From: Martelella limonii
GTDB lineage: Bacteria > Pseudomonadota > Alphaproteobacteria > Rhizobiales > Rhizobiaceae
DNA: 64,000 nucleotides
Assembly (NCBI RefSeq): GCF_013344475.1
Contig: NZ_JABUOU010000002.1
Coordinates: 1 to 64,000 of the forward strand
Direction of reading: 5' to 3'
The notes under the pieces: generated by a model
What the model was told of the DNA's origin: nothing
The model's database searches: none
The model's input: the letters and a program-made list of their open reading frames with translations, nothing else
Position numbers and translations under genes: made by a program
Shown: piece after piece, positions 49,279 to 59,443 of the stretch
How positions within the stretch are numbered: the first letter of the stretch is position 1
How the letters are laid out: every line of letters begins with the position of its first letter

Positions 49279-50157
49279 ATGGCTTCATTGAAGGATCTGA
49301 AGCTTCGCATTGCCTCGGTGAAGGCGACGCAGAAGATCACCAAGGCGATGCAGATGGTCGCTGCGGCGAAGCTGCGTCGCGCGCAGGAGGCCGCCGAGAA
49401 CGCGCGGCCTTACTCCGAGCGCATGGCGACGGTTATGGCCGACCTTACGGCTGCCGTCGGCGAAGGCCAGGAAGTGCCTGCGCTCATGAAGGGCACCGGC
49501 AAGGATGACGTTCATCTGCTGGTGGTCTGCACGGCCGAACGCGGCCTTTGCGGCGGCTTCAATGCCCAGATCGCCCGGCATGCGCGGCTTCTCGCCCGCA
49601 AGCTGATCGCCGAGGGCAAGACGGTCAAGATTTTCTGCGTTGGCCGCAAGGGCTACGATGCGCTGCGCCGTGAATTCGCCGACCTGATCGTCGAGCGCAA
49701 GGATCTGCGGGACGTGCGCACCGTCGGCTTCGAGAATGCTGAAGACATCGGCAACCGCGTCATCGAGATGTTCGAGGCCGGTGAATTTGATGTCTGCACG
49801 CTGATCTATTCGGAGTTCAAGTCGGTGATCGCGCAGATCCCGACCGCGCTTCAGCTGATCCCGGCGGCTCCGCCGGCGGATGCAGAGGTGCGTGAAGGTT
49901 CGGCGCTCTACGAATACGAGCCGAACGCCGAGGCGATCCTCGACGATATCGTGCCGCTCAATATCCGGGTCCAGATCTTCCGGGCTCTGCTCGAAAATGT
50001 TGCTGGCGAGATGGGCGCGAAAATGTCCGCGATGGACAATGCCACGCGCAATGCCGGTGAGATGATCGGCAAGCTGACGCTCTCCTACAACCGTCAGCGC
50101 CAGGAAAAGATCACCACGGAACTCATTGAAATTATCGCGGGCGCCGAAGCGCTCTAA
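49279..50157 (+). CDS. atpG: ATP synthase F1 gamma subunit
   Basis: The 292-residue protein is the central shaft. The N-terminal helix [20 protein letters not shown] and C-terminal helix [20 protein letters not shown], both conserved, form the coiled coil that rotates inside alpha3beta3. It sits 23 bases after atpA. Confidence 0.97.
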   Translation: MASLKDLKLRIASVKATQKITKAMQMVAAAKLRRAQEAAENARPYSERMATVMADLTAAVGEGQEVPALMKGTGKDDVHLLVVCTAERGLCGGFNAQIARHARLLARKLIAEGKTVKIFCVGRKGYDALRREFADLIVERKDLRDVRTVGFENAEDIGNRVIEMFEAGEFDVCTLIYSEFKSVIAQIPTALQLIPAAPPADAEVREGSALYEYEPNAEAILDDIVPLNIRVQIFRALLENVAGEMGAKMSAMDNATRNAGEMIGKLTLSYNRQRQEKITTELIEIIAGAEAL

Positions 50158-50164
50158 AGCTTGA

Positions 50165-51616
<1,452 letters not shown>

Positions 51617-51688
51617 TCCCGAAGCCGGGCGGCCTTGCGCCGCCCAGTTTCCCACCGGTAAATTCTGAAGACGGGAAAGTTAAACCCC

Positions 51689-52093
51689 ATGGCTGACACG
51701 ATGGTTTTCGAACTGGTGACCCCCGAGAAGCTGCTCGCTTCGGTGGAGACGGATGCGATCGTCATCCCGGGTTCGGAAGGCGAAATGACGGTAATGCCGA
51801 ACCATGCGCCGACCATGACCACGATCCGTCCCGGCATGGTCCGCTTCAAGAGCGTCGAGGGCAAGGAATACCAGTTCCTGGTGTTTCACGGCTTCGCCGA
51901 TATCCAGGGCAAGTCCTGCACGCTGCTCGCCGAAACGGCGGTTCCGGTGGGTGAGGCGTCTGAAGCCATCGAGGATCGGATTGCGACGCTGCGCCGCGAA
52001 CTCGATGAAGCCAGCCACCACGAGCACAAAAACAGAATCGAGCAGATGCTTGGGGAGCTTACGCATCTCAACCAGAACGTTCTTCCGGCCTGA
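51689..52093 (+). CDS. atpC: ATP synthase F1 epsilon subunit
   Basis: The 134-residue protein has the N-terminal beta-sandwich (FELVTPEKLLASVETDAIVI, GEMTVMPNHAPTMTTIRPG) and a C-terminal helical hairpin. It couples rotation and can inhibit ATP hydrolysis. It is the last gene of the operon, before the terminator at 52165. Confidence 0.96.
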   Translation: MADTMVFELVTPEKLLASVETDAIVIPGSEGEMTVMPNHAPTMTTIRPGMVRFKSVEGKEYQFLVFHGFADIQGKSCTLLAETAVPVGEASEAIEDRIATLRRELDEASHHEHKNRIEQMLGELTHLNQNVLPA

Positions 52094-52164
52094 TCCCAGG
52101 CCGGCTGCTCTTCTGGCGCGGTTGTATCGCTCCATACAAACGCTACTATTTGATAAGAACTTTA

Positions 52165-52201
52165 AAAGCCGCGGATATTTCTGCGGCTTTGATCGTTTTT
52201 A
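52165..52201 (+). terminator. Terminator of the F1 ATP synthase operon
   Basis: AAAGCCGC pairs perfectly with GCGGCTTT around a 10-base loop; a short GATCG and five T residues follow. Confidence 0.85.
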
Positions 52202-52289
52202 GGAGATCGTATACTCTTGAGGCGGGTGCATCTCACCGGCTTCGCGCGGTTGGGTTAGCGCCTGGATTTGAGATGGATAGGGTGGGGAC

Positions 52290-53846
52290 GTGCGTCTGCC
52301 GAAATTCGCAAAGAAGAGCGTGAACGATGTCGTGATACTGTGCGTCATCGGGGTCGTGGTGATGTTCGTTCTCGTTTCCGTCGATTCGTTTGAACGGCTC
52401 CATCAGTTCTCGCGCAGCCATGAAGATCTCGAGATCGATGAATGGTTTACGGGCTTCATGGTGGCGAGTGTCGGGCTCGCCATTCTTCTCTGGCGCCGGA
52501 CGCGGACGCTGCGGCTGGAGGTCAACCGGCGACGTGAGGCGGAACGCCTTGCCAATGCTTTGGCCCGGCAGGATACCCTTACAGGTGTCGCCAACCGTCG
52601 TTCCTTCGAGGAGGAATGCGACCGCCGGCTCGCGAAGGCACGGCGGCATTCCGACAGCTTTTCCCTGTTTTTCATCGATTTCGACCGCTTCAAGCAGGTC
52701 AATGACAAGCTTGGGCACGAGTCCGGGGACCGGCTTCTGCAGATTGCCACGGAGCGGCTGAAGCGGCATCTGAGACCAGACGATTTTCTGGCGCGTCTCG
52801 GGGGCGACGAGTTTGCTGTGCTTGTGGCGGGGGATACGTCTGAGGCCATCGTGACGCAGGTCGCCAACCGGCTGCTTTCTGTTGTCGGCGAACCGGTGAC
52901 ATTGCTCGGACGTGAAATCCGTTCCTCGGTCAGCATCGGAGTTGCGGTTTATCCGCGCGACGGACGCAATCGCGAAATGCTGCTCAAGAAGGCCGATGCG
53001 GCGATGTACCAGGCCAAGGAGGATGGCAGGCGGCGCTTCGTGATCTACGATCCGGTCAGCGACGAGGCCTCTGGAGAGCATCGGATGCTCGAACTCGAAC
53101 TGAAGGACGCCATCGCGCACGGCCAGATTGTGCCCTATTACCAGATCATCCGCGGCTGCGAGAAGGGTGAGGTGGCGACGGTCGAGGTTCTCGCGCGCTG
53201 GAAGCATCCGGAACTTGGCGTGCTGAGCGCAGGCGATTTCATTCCTCTGGCCGAGGCTTCGGGCCTCATTCCCGAGCTTTTCGATGCCGTTCTCGATCAG
53301 GCCTGCCGTGATGCCATCAACTGGCCCGGCGGGGCCAGCATCTCGGTGAATGTTACGCCTCTGCAGTTGAGCGACGCCGGCTTTGCCGAGAAGGTGTTCG
53401 AAATCCTCGCCCGCAACCATTTTCCGCCACATCGGCTTGAAGTCGAGATGACGGAGGCTGCTCTGATCGTTGATCTCGAGGCGACGCGCAGCTGCATCCA
53501 CAAACTGAAGGCGAGGGGCGTGCGTCTGGCGCTGGATGATTTCGGGACAGGCTATTCAAGCCTGAGGCAGCTCCGCGAACTGCCCTTCGACCGGGTCAAG
53601 ATCGATCGCAGTTTCATCGTCGGGGTCGGCAGCGATCGCCAGAGCGAGGAGATCGTGGTGTCGACGATCAATCTCTGCCGTGCTCTGGGTCTGAAAACGG
53701 TGGCCGAGGGCATCGAGGAACAGGGGCAGGCGGAGTGGATCCGGGCCCATGGCGCCGATGCCGCACAAGGCTATTTCTACGCCCGGCCTGTTCCAGCAGA
53801 CGGCGTTGTCGAGCGCCTGCGGCCTGAAGTCACCCGGATATGGTGA
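52290..53846 (+). CDS. Membrane-anchored GGDEF/EAL cyclic-di-GMP protein
   Basis: The 518-residue protein starts at GTG 52290. Two membrane helices lie at about 13-32 and 53-70 with a short periplasmic loop, so sensing capacity is small. A GGDEF domain has an intact GGDEF at 171-175 and an I-site RPDD at 162-165. An EAL domain follows with EVL in place of EAL (the catalytic Glu is kept), SVNVTPLQL, EVEMTEAAL, LALDDFGTGYSSL, KIDRSFI and VAEGIEEQ. Both activities look possible. It overlaps the convergent WD40 gene by 17 nt. Confidence 0.93.
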   Translation: MRLPKFAKKSVNDVVILCVIGVVVMFVLVSVDSFERLHQFSRSHEDLEIDEWFTGFMVASVGLAILLWRRTRTLRLEVNRRREAERLANALARQDTLTGVANRRSFEEECDRRLAKARRHSDSFSLFFIDFDRFKQVNDKLGHESGDRLLQIATERLKRHLRPDDFLARLGGDEFAVLVAGDTSEAIVTQVANRLLSVVGEPVTLLGREIRSSVSIGVAVYPRDGRNREMLLKKADAAMYQAKEDGRRRFVIYDPVSDEASGEHRMLELELKDAIAHGQIVPYYQIIRGCEKGEVATVEVLARWKHPELGVLSAGDFIPLAEASGLIPELFDAVLDQACRDAINWPGGASISVNVTPLQLSDAGFAEKVFEILARNHFPPHRLEVEMTEAALIVDLEATRSCIHKLKARGVRLALDDFGTGYSSLRQLRELPFDRVKIDRSFIVGVGSDRQSEEIVVSTINLCRALGLKTVAEGIEEQGQAEWIRAHGADAAQGYFYARPVPADGVVERLRPEVTRIW

Positions 53847-54816
53847 TGATGCCGCAGTCGCCTGCAGCGGACGCAAAGGCGAGCCGGCGCCCTTCCTCGT
53901 CCCAGCCCAGTGACGCGATGGCGCCCTTGCCGGGACGGCGCAGCAATGCCTCCTTGCCATCGGAAATGCGCACGGCGAGCACCATGCCGTCCATGAAGCC
54001 GATTGCCAGCATTTCCTCATGCGGGTGGAACGCGACCTGCGTGACCATGATATCCGAGCGAGTGCCAAGCTCCAGCGGACCCTTGCCCATGGGGCCATCC
54101 TTGCCGGAGAACGGCCACACGATGGCTGCCGGTGCACCGGACGTCGCGAGCCATTTGCCGCGCGGGCTCCACGACCAGGATTTGACCTTTGTCGGGTAGC
54201 CGCTCATCCGCATGTCGCGGAAACCGTCCTTGGGCTTGCCGTCGAGCTTCCAGCCATGCAGCGCGTTTTCCTGCATGGTGGTGACCAGGAACCGGCCATC
54301 GGGTGAAAACGTGGCGCTCAGGTGGGCGCCCTTCCAGGGCAGCCAGATGGCGGGGGCAGCACCGGCGACCCAGTGAAGGTGAACGCCGTCATAGCGCGCT
54401 GCCGCCACGCGCAGGCCCTTTGGCGCAAAGGCGAGGCCTTCGACACTGCGGTCCTCCGGCAGAACATGGCTCTTGCCGCCCGCGATCACACGCGTTTCAC
54501 GGCCCACGGCATAGGCGACGGCGCCCTGCGGGCCGCCGGCAACGACGGATATCCACTTGCGCGGTTCGCTGGCAAGTTCGCTCACGCTGCCATCGGCGCC
54601 GATGCGAAGCACCCTGCCATCCTCACCGCCGGTGATCAGCGATTGGCTGAAAGGGTCGCGCACGCAGGTCAAAAGCCCGTCATGCGCCTCGATCGCCTGT
54701 TCTCCACCATCGAGACGGTGGATCACGCCGGAGGCGGTGGCAAAATGCGGCACGCCGCCCAGAAAGGCTGCGGCAATGACATGATCGGAGATGTCGAAGG
54801 GGGCGACACTCGGCAT
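53830..54816 (-). CDS. WD40-repeat protein coupled to a CobW-type GTPase
   Basis: The 328-residue soluble protein has about six or seven WD-like blades (SGVIHRLDGGEQAIEAHDGL, FSPDGRFLVTTMQENALHGW, WSWSPRGKWLATSGAPAAIV, VAFHPHEEMLAIGFMDGMVL). Its ATG overlaps the GTPase stop by one base (TAATG), so they are co-translated. A beta-propeller next to a COG0523 GTPase suggests a scaffold or target for metal delivery, but its binding partner is not shown by the sequence. Confidence 0.85.
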   Translation of the reverse strand: MPSVAPFDISDHVIAAAFLGGVPHFATASGVIHRLDGGEQAIEAHDGLLTCVRDPFSQSLITGGEDGRVLRIGADGSVSELASEPRKWISVVAGGPQGAVAYAVGRETRVIAGGKSHVLPEDRSVEGLAFAPKGLRVAAARYDGVHLHWVAGAAPAIWLPWKGAHLSATFSPDGRFLVTTMQENALHGWKLDGKPKDGFRDMRMSGYPTKVKSWSWSPRGKWLATSGAPAAIVWPFSGKDGPMGKGPLELGTRSDIMVTQVAFHPHEEMLAIGFMDGMVLAVRISDGKEALLRRPGKGAIASLGWDEEGRRLAFASAAGDCGIITISG

Positions 54817-55895
54817 TACGACTGGACCTCGCAGGCGCGGAAGCTCTTTTCCAGCTTCTCGCGGTCGAGATCGCGGCCGATGAACACGAGCCGGCTGTCG
54901 CGCGCCTCGCCATCCTTCCAGGCGCGCTGATGATCGCCTTCGATGATCATGTGGACGCCTTGGACGACATAGCGCTCGGCATCACCCTTGAAGGCGAGAA
55001 TGCCCTTGAGACGGAGAATGTTCGGGCCCTGGTTCTGCGTCACCGACTGGATCCACGGAAAGAACCTGTTGGGATCAAGCTCGCCGCCACGCAGCGATAC
55101 CGACTGCACCGTCACGTCGTGATGGTCGGAAAGGCCGCCATGATGATGGTGATGCTCATGGCCGTGATGCTCATGCCCATCGTGATGATGATGATGGTCA
55201 TGGTCGCAGTCCGGCCCGCATTCATGATCATGCTCTTCATGATGATCCAGGAAGTGGGGATCGTCGGCGAGAACGTGCTGCAGATCGAAGGCATTCTGGC
55301 CGAGGATGCGCGAAAGATCGATGCTTGAGCGTTCGGTGCGATAGATCTTGGCGGCCGGGTTGATGGCGCGCACAAGGCCCTCGACATTGGCAAGCTCTTC
55401 CGCACTGACGAGGTCAGTCTTGTTCAGAAGCACGATATCGGCGAAGGCGATTTGGTCTTCGGCCTCGCGGCTGTCCTTCAGGCGCAGCGGCAGGTGCTTG
55501 GCGTCCACCAGCGTGATCACGGCATCGAGTGCGGTCTTGGCGCGCACATCGTCATCCATGAAGAAGGTCTGTGCCACGGGCACCGGGTCTGCAAGGCCGG
55601 TGGTTTCCACGATGATGCCGTCGAAACGCGGGCGGCGCATCAGGCCTTCGACCACGCGGATCAGGTCGCCGCGCACAGTGCAACAGACGCAGCCATTGTT
55701 CATCTCGTAGATTTCCTCGTCGGATTCCACGATCAGGTCGTTGTCGATGCCGATCTCGCCGAATTCATTGACGATCACCGCATATTGCTTGCCGTGATTT
55801 TCGGAAAGGATGCGGTTGAGGAGGGTGGTCTTGCCGGAACCGAGATAGCCGGTGAGCACGGTCACGGGGATGGGCTTTGCGAGCGTTTCGGTCAT
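54816..55895 (-). CDS. COG0523/CobW-family metal-chaperone GTPase, His-rich
   Basis: The 359-residue protein starts at ATG 55895 with AAGGATCG upstream. Walker A GYLGSGKT lies at 16-23, the metal-binding CVCC at 69-72 in NNGCVCCTVRGD, and NKTD at 158-161. Residues 218-259 hold about 20 His interspersed with Asp/Glu/Gly, a strong metal-binding loop. The C-terminal CobW domain includes RLKGILAFKG. This is a zinc or cobalt allocation GTPase; the His-rich loop and WD40 partner favour zinc. The upstream 160 bases show no clear Zur palindrome. Confidence 0.92.
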   Translation of the reverse strand: MTETLAKPIPVTVLTGYLGSGKTTLLNRILSENHGKQYAVIVNEFGEIGIDNDLIVESDEEIYEMNNGCVCCTVRGDLIRVVEGLMRRPRFDGIIVETTGLADPVPVAQTFFMDDDVRAKTALDAVITLVDAKHLPLRLKDSREAEDQIAFADIVLLNKTDLVSAEELANVEGLVRAINPAAKIYRTERSSIDLSRILGQNAFDLQHVLADDPHFLDHHEEHDHECGPDCDHDHHHHHDGHEHHGHEHHHHHGGLSDHHDVTVQSVSLRGGELDPNRFFPWIQSVTQNQGPNILRLKGILAFKGDAERYVVQGVHMIIEGDHQRAWKDGEARDSRLVFIGRDLDREKLEKSFRACEVQS

Positions 55896-56056
55896 GATCG
55901 ATCGATCCTTGTGAGGAGGTTTTCGCATATATAAGGACCGTCGCTTATGGGAGCAAGGCATCCGCGACGCTCGCTTCATGTTGATAAGGCGGCAACAATT
56001 AAACCGATTTTTATTGTGCAGTTGAAATTCCGAAGGGTTTTGTTTAAAAATTTTAA

Positions 56057-57142
56057 ATGAAGGCGGTGACATTCCGTCCAGTTTGCAGAGCGGAGCATAG
56101 CTTGGCCCAGAAAATCAAACTCTCCACCATTGCCGAATCATTGGGGATCTCCACGGCAACGGTTTCGCTTGCGCTGAGGGACAGTCCGCTGGTTGCCGCT
56201 GCCACGCGGGAGCGGATCAAGGAGCAGGCACGGGCGCTCGGCTATATCTACAACCGTCGTGCCGCCAGCCTCAGAACGTCCCGCTCCGGCATTATCGGCG
56301 TCGTGGTGCATGACATCATGAACCCGTTCTACGGCGAAATCCTGAAGGCGATCGAGAGCGAGCTCGACCGCAACCAGCATACCTTCATTCTCTCCAACCA
56401 TTATGATTCTGTCGAGAAGCAGCGCAATTTCATCGAAACGCTGCTGCAGCTTGGCGGCGATGGCGTGATCATGTCGCCGGCCATCGGAACACCCGCAGCC
56501 GATGTGCAGCTTGCCGAGGAAAACGGCATGCCGGCGATCTTCGTCGCCCGTACACTCGAGGAACTGGACCTTCCGACCTATCGCGGCGATGACAGCTATG
56601 GCATCGCGCTTGCGACAAACCATCTGATCGGCCTTGGTCACCGCTGCATCGCCATGATCGGCGGAACGGACCAGACCTCCACCGGCCGCGACCGCTATGC
56701 CGGTTATGTCAACGCGCTGAAGAAGGCAGGCATTCCGGTCGATCCGGGCTTGCGCATACCCGGGCCGCGCTCCAAGCAGGGCGGGTTCGAGGCGGCGGTG
56801 CACTTCCTGTCGCTGCCGCAGAAGCCGACGGCTGCCGTCTGCTGGAACGATCTGGTGGCGATCGGCCTGATGAACGGCATTTCGCGCGCCGGGCTGACGC
56901 CGGGCGTCGATATTTCGGTGACCGGCTATGACGATCTCGAGGAAGCCTCGATCGCCACGCCATCGCTCACCACGGTCTGGAACGGCCAGGCTGAGGTCGG
57001 CAGGCTTGCCGCGCGCGCGTTGCTCGACCGGCTGGCAGGCTCCAGCGCGCCGAACGGGATGCATCTCATCAAGCCGGAAATGCGCATCCGCCAGTCAACC
57101 GGCCCCCATCGCGAGCCCGCCGAAAATGCGGTCGCTGTCTGA
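56057..57142 (+). CDS. LacI-family transcriptional regulator
   Basis: The 361-residue protein has an N-terminal HTH at about residues 20-45 (KLSTIAESLGISTATVSLAL) and a periplasmic-binding-like effector domain (GIIGVVVHDIMNPFYGEILK, DGVIMSPAIG, AIGLMNGISRAGLTPG, VTGYDDLEEASIATPSLTTV). ATG 56057 is used; the HTH is close to the N terminus, so a TTG at 56102 is also possible. It is 29 bases upstream of the 2-hydroxyacid dehydrogenase and probably controls it. The ligand is likely a sugar or sugar acid but is unknown. Confidence 0.9.
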   Translation: MKAVTFRPVCRAEHSLAQKIKLSTIAESLGISTATVSLALRDSPLVAAATRERIKEQARALGYIYNRRAASLRTSRSGIIGVVVHDIMNPFYGEILKAIESELDRNQHTFILSNHYDSVEKQRNFIETLLQLGGDGVIMSPAIGTPAADVQLAEENGMPAIFVARTLEELDLPTYRGDDSYGIALATNHLIGLGHRCIAMIGGTDQTSTGRDRYAGYVNALKKAGIPVDPGLRIPGPRSKQGGFEAAVHFLSLPQKPTAAVCWNDLVAIGLMNGISRAGLTPGVDISVTGYDDLEEASIATPSLTTVWNGQAEVGRLAARALLDRLAGSSAPNGMHLIKPEMRIRQSTGPHREPAENAVAV

Positions 57143-57171
57143 ATATCCTCTCTGCCATTCCCGGAGTTCAC

Positions 57172-58131
57172 ATGCCCAAACACGTCGTGCTGCTGTCGCA
57201 AAAGCTGAACCGCTTCATCGAGGAGGCGCTGGCTGACAAGTATGAGTTCCTGGAAATGCCGAAGGAGGGCATTACCGCGCTTGGGGCACGCACCGCCGAT
57301 ATCCGCGCCGTGATTGCCTTCAGCGCGTTTTCTGCCGAGCAGATGGAGGCTCTGCCAAATCTCGAGATCATCGCCTGCCCGGGCGTCGGCTATGACGGCA
57401 TCGATACCGCCCACGCGGCGCGGCGCGGCATCATCGTGACCCATACGCCCGATGTGCTGAACGACGAGGTGGCGGACACCGCGATCGCGCTTTTGCTCAA
57501 CACCATCCGCCGATTTTACTTTGCCGAAAAATGGGTGCGCGACGGAAACTGGGAGCGGGAAGGGGCCTTTGCGCTCTCGCCGCTGTCGCTCAAGGGCCGC
57601 AAGGTCGGGCTTTACGGCCTCGGCCGGATCGGCGAGGAGATCGCCGCGCGCCTCGCACCGTTCAAGGTCGAGATCGCCTACCACACCCGCACGCCGAAAA
57701 AGGGTGTCGCCTATGCCTATCATCCGACGCTCGCTTCCCTTGCGGATGCCGTTGATACGCTGATCGCGATCGTGCCCAAGACGGATGCGACCCACAAGAC
57801 CATCAATGCCGATATTCTCAAGGCACTCGGTCCCGACGGGGTTCTCATCAATGTCGGCCGCGGCTGGACAGTGGATGAGGATGACCTGATTGCAGCGCTT
57901 GAGGCGGGCACGATCGGCGGCGCGGGCCTCGACGTGTTTTATGACGAGCCGCACGTGCCGGAAAAGCTTCTTGAATTCGACAATGTCAGCGTGTTGCCGC
58001 ATGTCGCCTCCGCCTCGGTTTCCACGCGCAGGGCGATGGCTGAACTGGTGGCCGAAAATCTGAGCCGCTGGTTTGAAGAGGGGCGTCCGGTCACGCCGGT
58101 TCCCGAAACGCCGATGCCGATCGGCGGCTGA
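57172..58131 (+). CDS. D-isomer-specific 2-hydroxyacid dehydrogenase
   Basis: The 319-residue protein has the NAD(P)-binding VGLYGLGRIGEEIAARLA and the catalytic Arg (INVGRGWTVDE), Glu (FYDEP) and His (LPHVASASVSTRRAM). It reduces a 2-oxoacid such as glyoxylate or hydroxypyruvate, or works in reverse. The exact acid is undetermined. It is transcribed with the LacI regulator. Confidence 0.9.
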   Translation: MPKHVVLLSQKLNRFIEEALADKYEFLEMPKEGITALGARTADIRAVIAFSAFSAEQMEALPNLEIIACPGVGYDGIDTAHAARRGIIVTHTPDVLNDEVADTAIALLLNTIRRFYFAEKWVRDGNWEREGAFALSPLSLKGRKVGLYGLGRIGEEIAARLAPFKVEIAYHTRTPKKGVAYAYHPTLASLADAVDTLIAIVPKTDATHKTINADILKALGPDGVLINVGRGWTVDEDDLIAALEAGTIGGAGLDVFYDEPHVPEKLLEFDNVSVLPHVASASVSTRRAMAELVAENLSRWFEEGRPVTPVPETPMPIGG

Positions 58132-58137
58132 TTGGCG

Positions 58138-58707
58138 TCAGGCGCCGATGCCTTCGGTGACGAGGCGGACAATATCGGCGATCCAGTCTGTGCTGAGCGC
58201 TTCGTCTGCAAGCGCATTCAGCATCGCCTGACCGAAGATTGCGAGCAGGACCAGCGCGAGAAATTCCGCGCGCTCGTCGCGCCGGAAGCGGCCCTGCTCC
58301 TGTCCAAGAGCGATCACGTCGCATAGCAGGCCCTGAAACGACGGCCGGTCCGCCGGCGGTTGAAGGCCTGGCCTGCGCGCCGGTGAAAGCGCCATGGCCG
58401 CAAGCGAAGGATTGGCGTGGCACCACAGGGCGCTGTCTCGGAGTATCGTACAGACGAGACCGATCGCATCCTCGCCGGCGGCGATCCTGGCACGATAGGG
58501 CTGGTCGTCTGCTTCCGCCAGGGCAATCAGCGCGAGCGCGATCTCCTCCTTGGATGCGTACTGATTATAGACGGTCTTGCGCGTCAGCCCCGCACCTGCA
58601 GCAATCTCTTCCATTGTCGTGGCATCGAAGCCATTGCGTCGGAAGATCTCCTCCGCTGCTGCGAGGATCATGGATCTTGAGCGTTCGATACGCGATGAGC
58701 TTGCCAT
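58138..58707 (-). CDS. TetR-family repressor
   Basis: The 189-residue start at ATG 58707 (MASSSRIERSRSMILAAAEE) places the HTH at about 10-55: EEIFRRNGFDATTMEEIAAG, then AGLTRKTVYNQYASKEE. The C-terminal domain is helical and unspecific. It is divergent from the DUF4336 gene, with a palindrome in the shared gap (58727-58742), so it likely represses both. Confidence 0.9.
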   Translation of the reverse strand: MASSSRIERSRSMILAAAEEIFRRNGFDATTMEEIAAGAGLTRKTVYNQYASKEEIALALIALAEADDQPYRARIAAGEDAIGLVCTILRDSALWCHANPSLAAMALSPARRPGLQPPADRPSFQGLLCDVIALGQEQGRFRRDERAEFLALVLLAIFGQAMLNALADEALSTDWIADIVRLVTEGIGA

Positions 58708-58726
58708 ATTTACACATTCGTATATT

Positions 58727-58742
58727 TTTACACGTGTGTAAA
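58727..58742. promoter_or_regulatory. Palindromic operator, likely for the TetR-family repressor
   Basis: TTTACAC-GT-GTGTAAA is a perfect 7-base inverted repeat with a 2-base spacer. It lies 15 bases from the DUF4336 start codon and 19 bases from the TetR start. A partial half-site TTTACACATT lies 18 bases to the left. Size and position fit a TetR-dimer site controlling both genes. Confidence 0.75.
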
Positions 58743-58756
58743 TGGCGGAGTGTGAA

Positions 58757-59443
58757 ATGCTGGAGAACATTGGCTCGGAGATCTGGGTCGCCGATGGAAC
58801 GCCCGCGACCGCGCATATGGGTTTTCGCTATCCCACGCGCATGGCGGTGATCAGGCTCTCCGACGAAACCCTGCTGTTGTGGTCGCCGGTAGCAACCTCC
58901 CAAGAACTGATGCGGGAGGTCGGAGCGCGCGGCACCCCGAAATTTCTCGTCGCCCCAAACACATTGCATCACGTCTTCCTGCCGGATTGGGCGCAGGCTT
59001 TTCCCGATTGCGCCGTGCTCGGCCCGCGCGCGCTTGCACAAAAGCGGCCCGACATCGCCTTTTCGGGCTCGCTGGAGGCGGCAGCCGGACACTGGCCCGG
59101 TGAACTCGACGTCGTGGTGCTGGATGGCAACCGGATCATGACCGAGACCGTGTTCTTTCATCACGCCAGCAGGACGGCGATCTTTACCGACCTGATCCAG
59201 CATTTCGAACGTGGCTGGTTTCGCGGATGGCGCGGGCTTGTCGCCAGAATGGATGCGATGGAGGGGTGTGAACCGGCAGTGCCGCGCAAATTCCGGGTCG
59301 CTTTCACGGACCGGTCTGCCACCAGGCAAAAGGTCGATGTCATTCTCGGCTGGCCCACGGAACAGGTGCTGTTTGCCCACGGCGCACCGGTGCGGCGAGA
59401 GGCAAAGGCGTTTCTGGAAAGAGCGTTCCGCTGGCTTTACTGA
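58757..59443 (+). CDS. DUF4336 domain protein (metallo-beta-lactamase-like)
   Basis: The 228-residue start at ATG 58757 has GGAG seven bases upstream; the ATG at 58742 overlaps the operator and lacks a ribosome site. Blocks such as RMAVIRLSDETLLLWSPVAT, PKFLVAPNTLHHVFLPDWAQ and DVVVLDGNRIMTETVFFHHA match DUF4336 proteins, which resemble the metallo-beta-lactamase fold. The enzymatic role is unknown. TetR control suggests an inducible stress or detoxification role. Confidence 0.8.
   Translation: MLENIGSEIWVADGTPATAHMGFRYPTRMAVIRLSDETLLLWSPVATSQELMREVGARGTPKFLVAPNTLHHVFLPDWAQAFPDCAVLGPRALAQKRPDIAFSGSLEAAAGHWPGELDVVVLDGNRIMTETVFFHHASRTAIFTDLIQHFERGWFRGWRGLVARMDAMEGCEPAVPRKFRVAFTDRSATRQKVDVILGWPTEQVLFAHGAPVRREAKAFLERAFRWLY

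Noticed and set aside
55112-55405. Met- and Ile-rich frames across the His-rich loop of the CobW gene
   Set aside because: They are off-frame readings of the His-codon repeats of the GTPase, not separate genes.
55896-56056. Possible Zur box upstream of the CobW gene
   Set aside because: The gap is AT-rich but I find no clear palindrome of the Zur type, so zinc regulation is not claimed.
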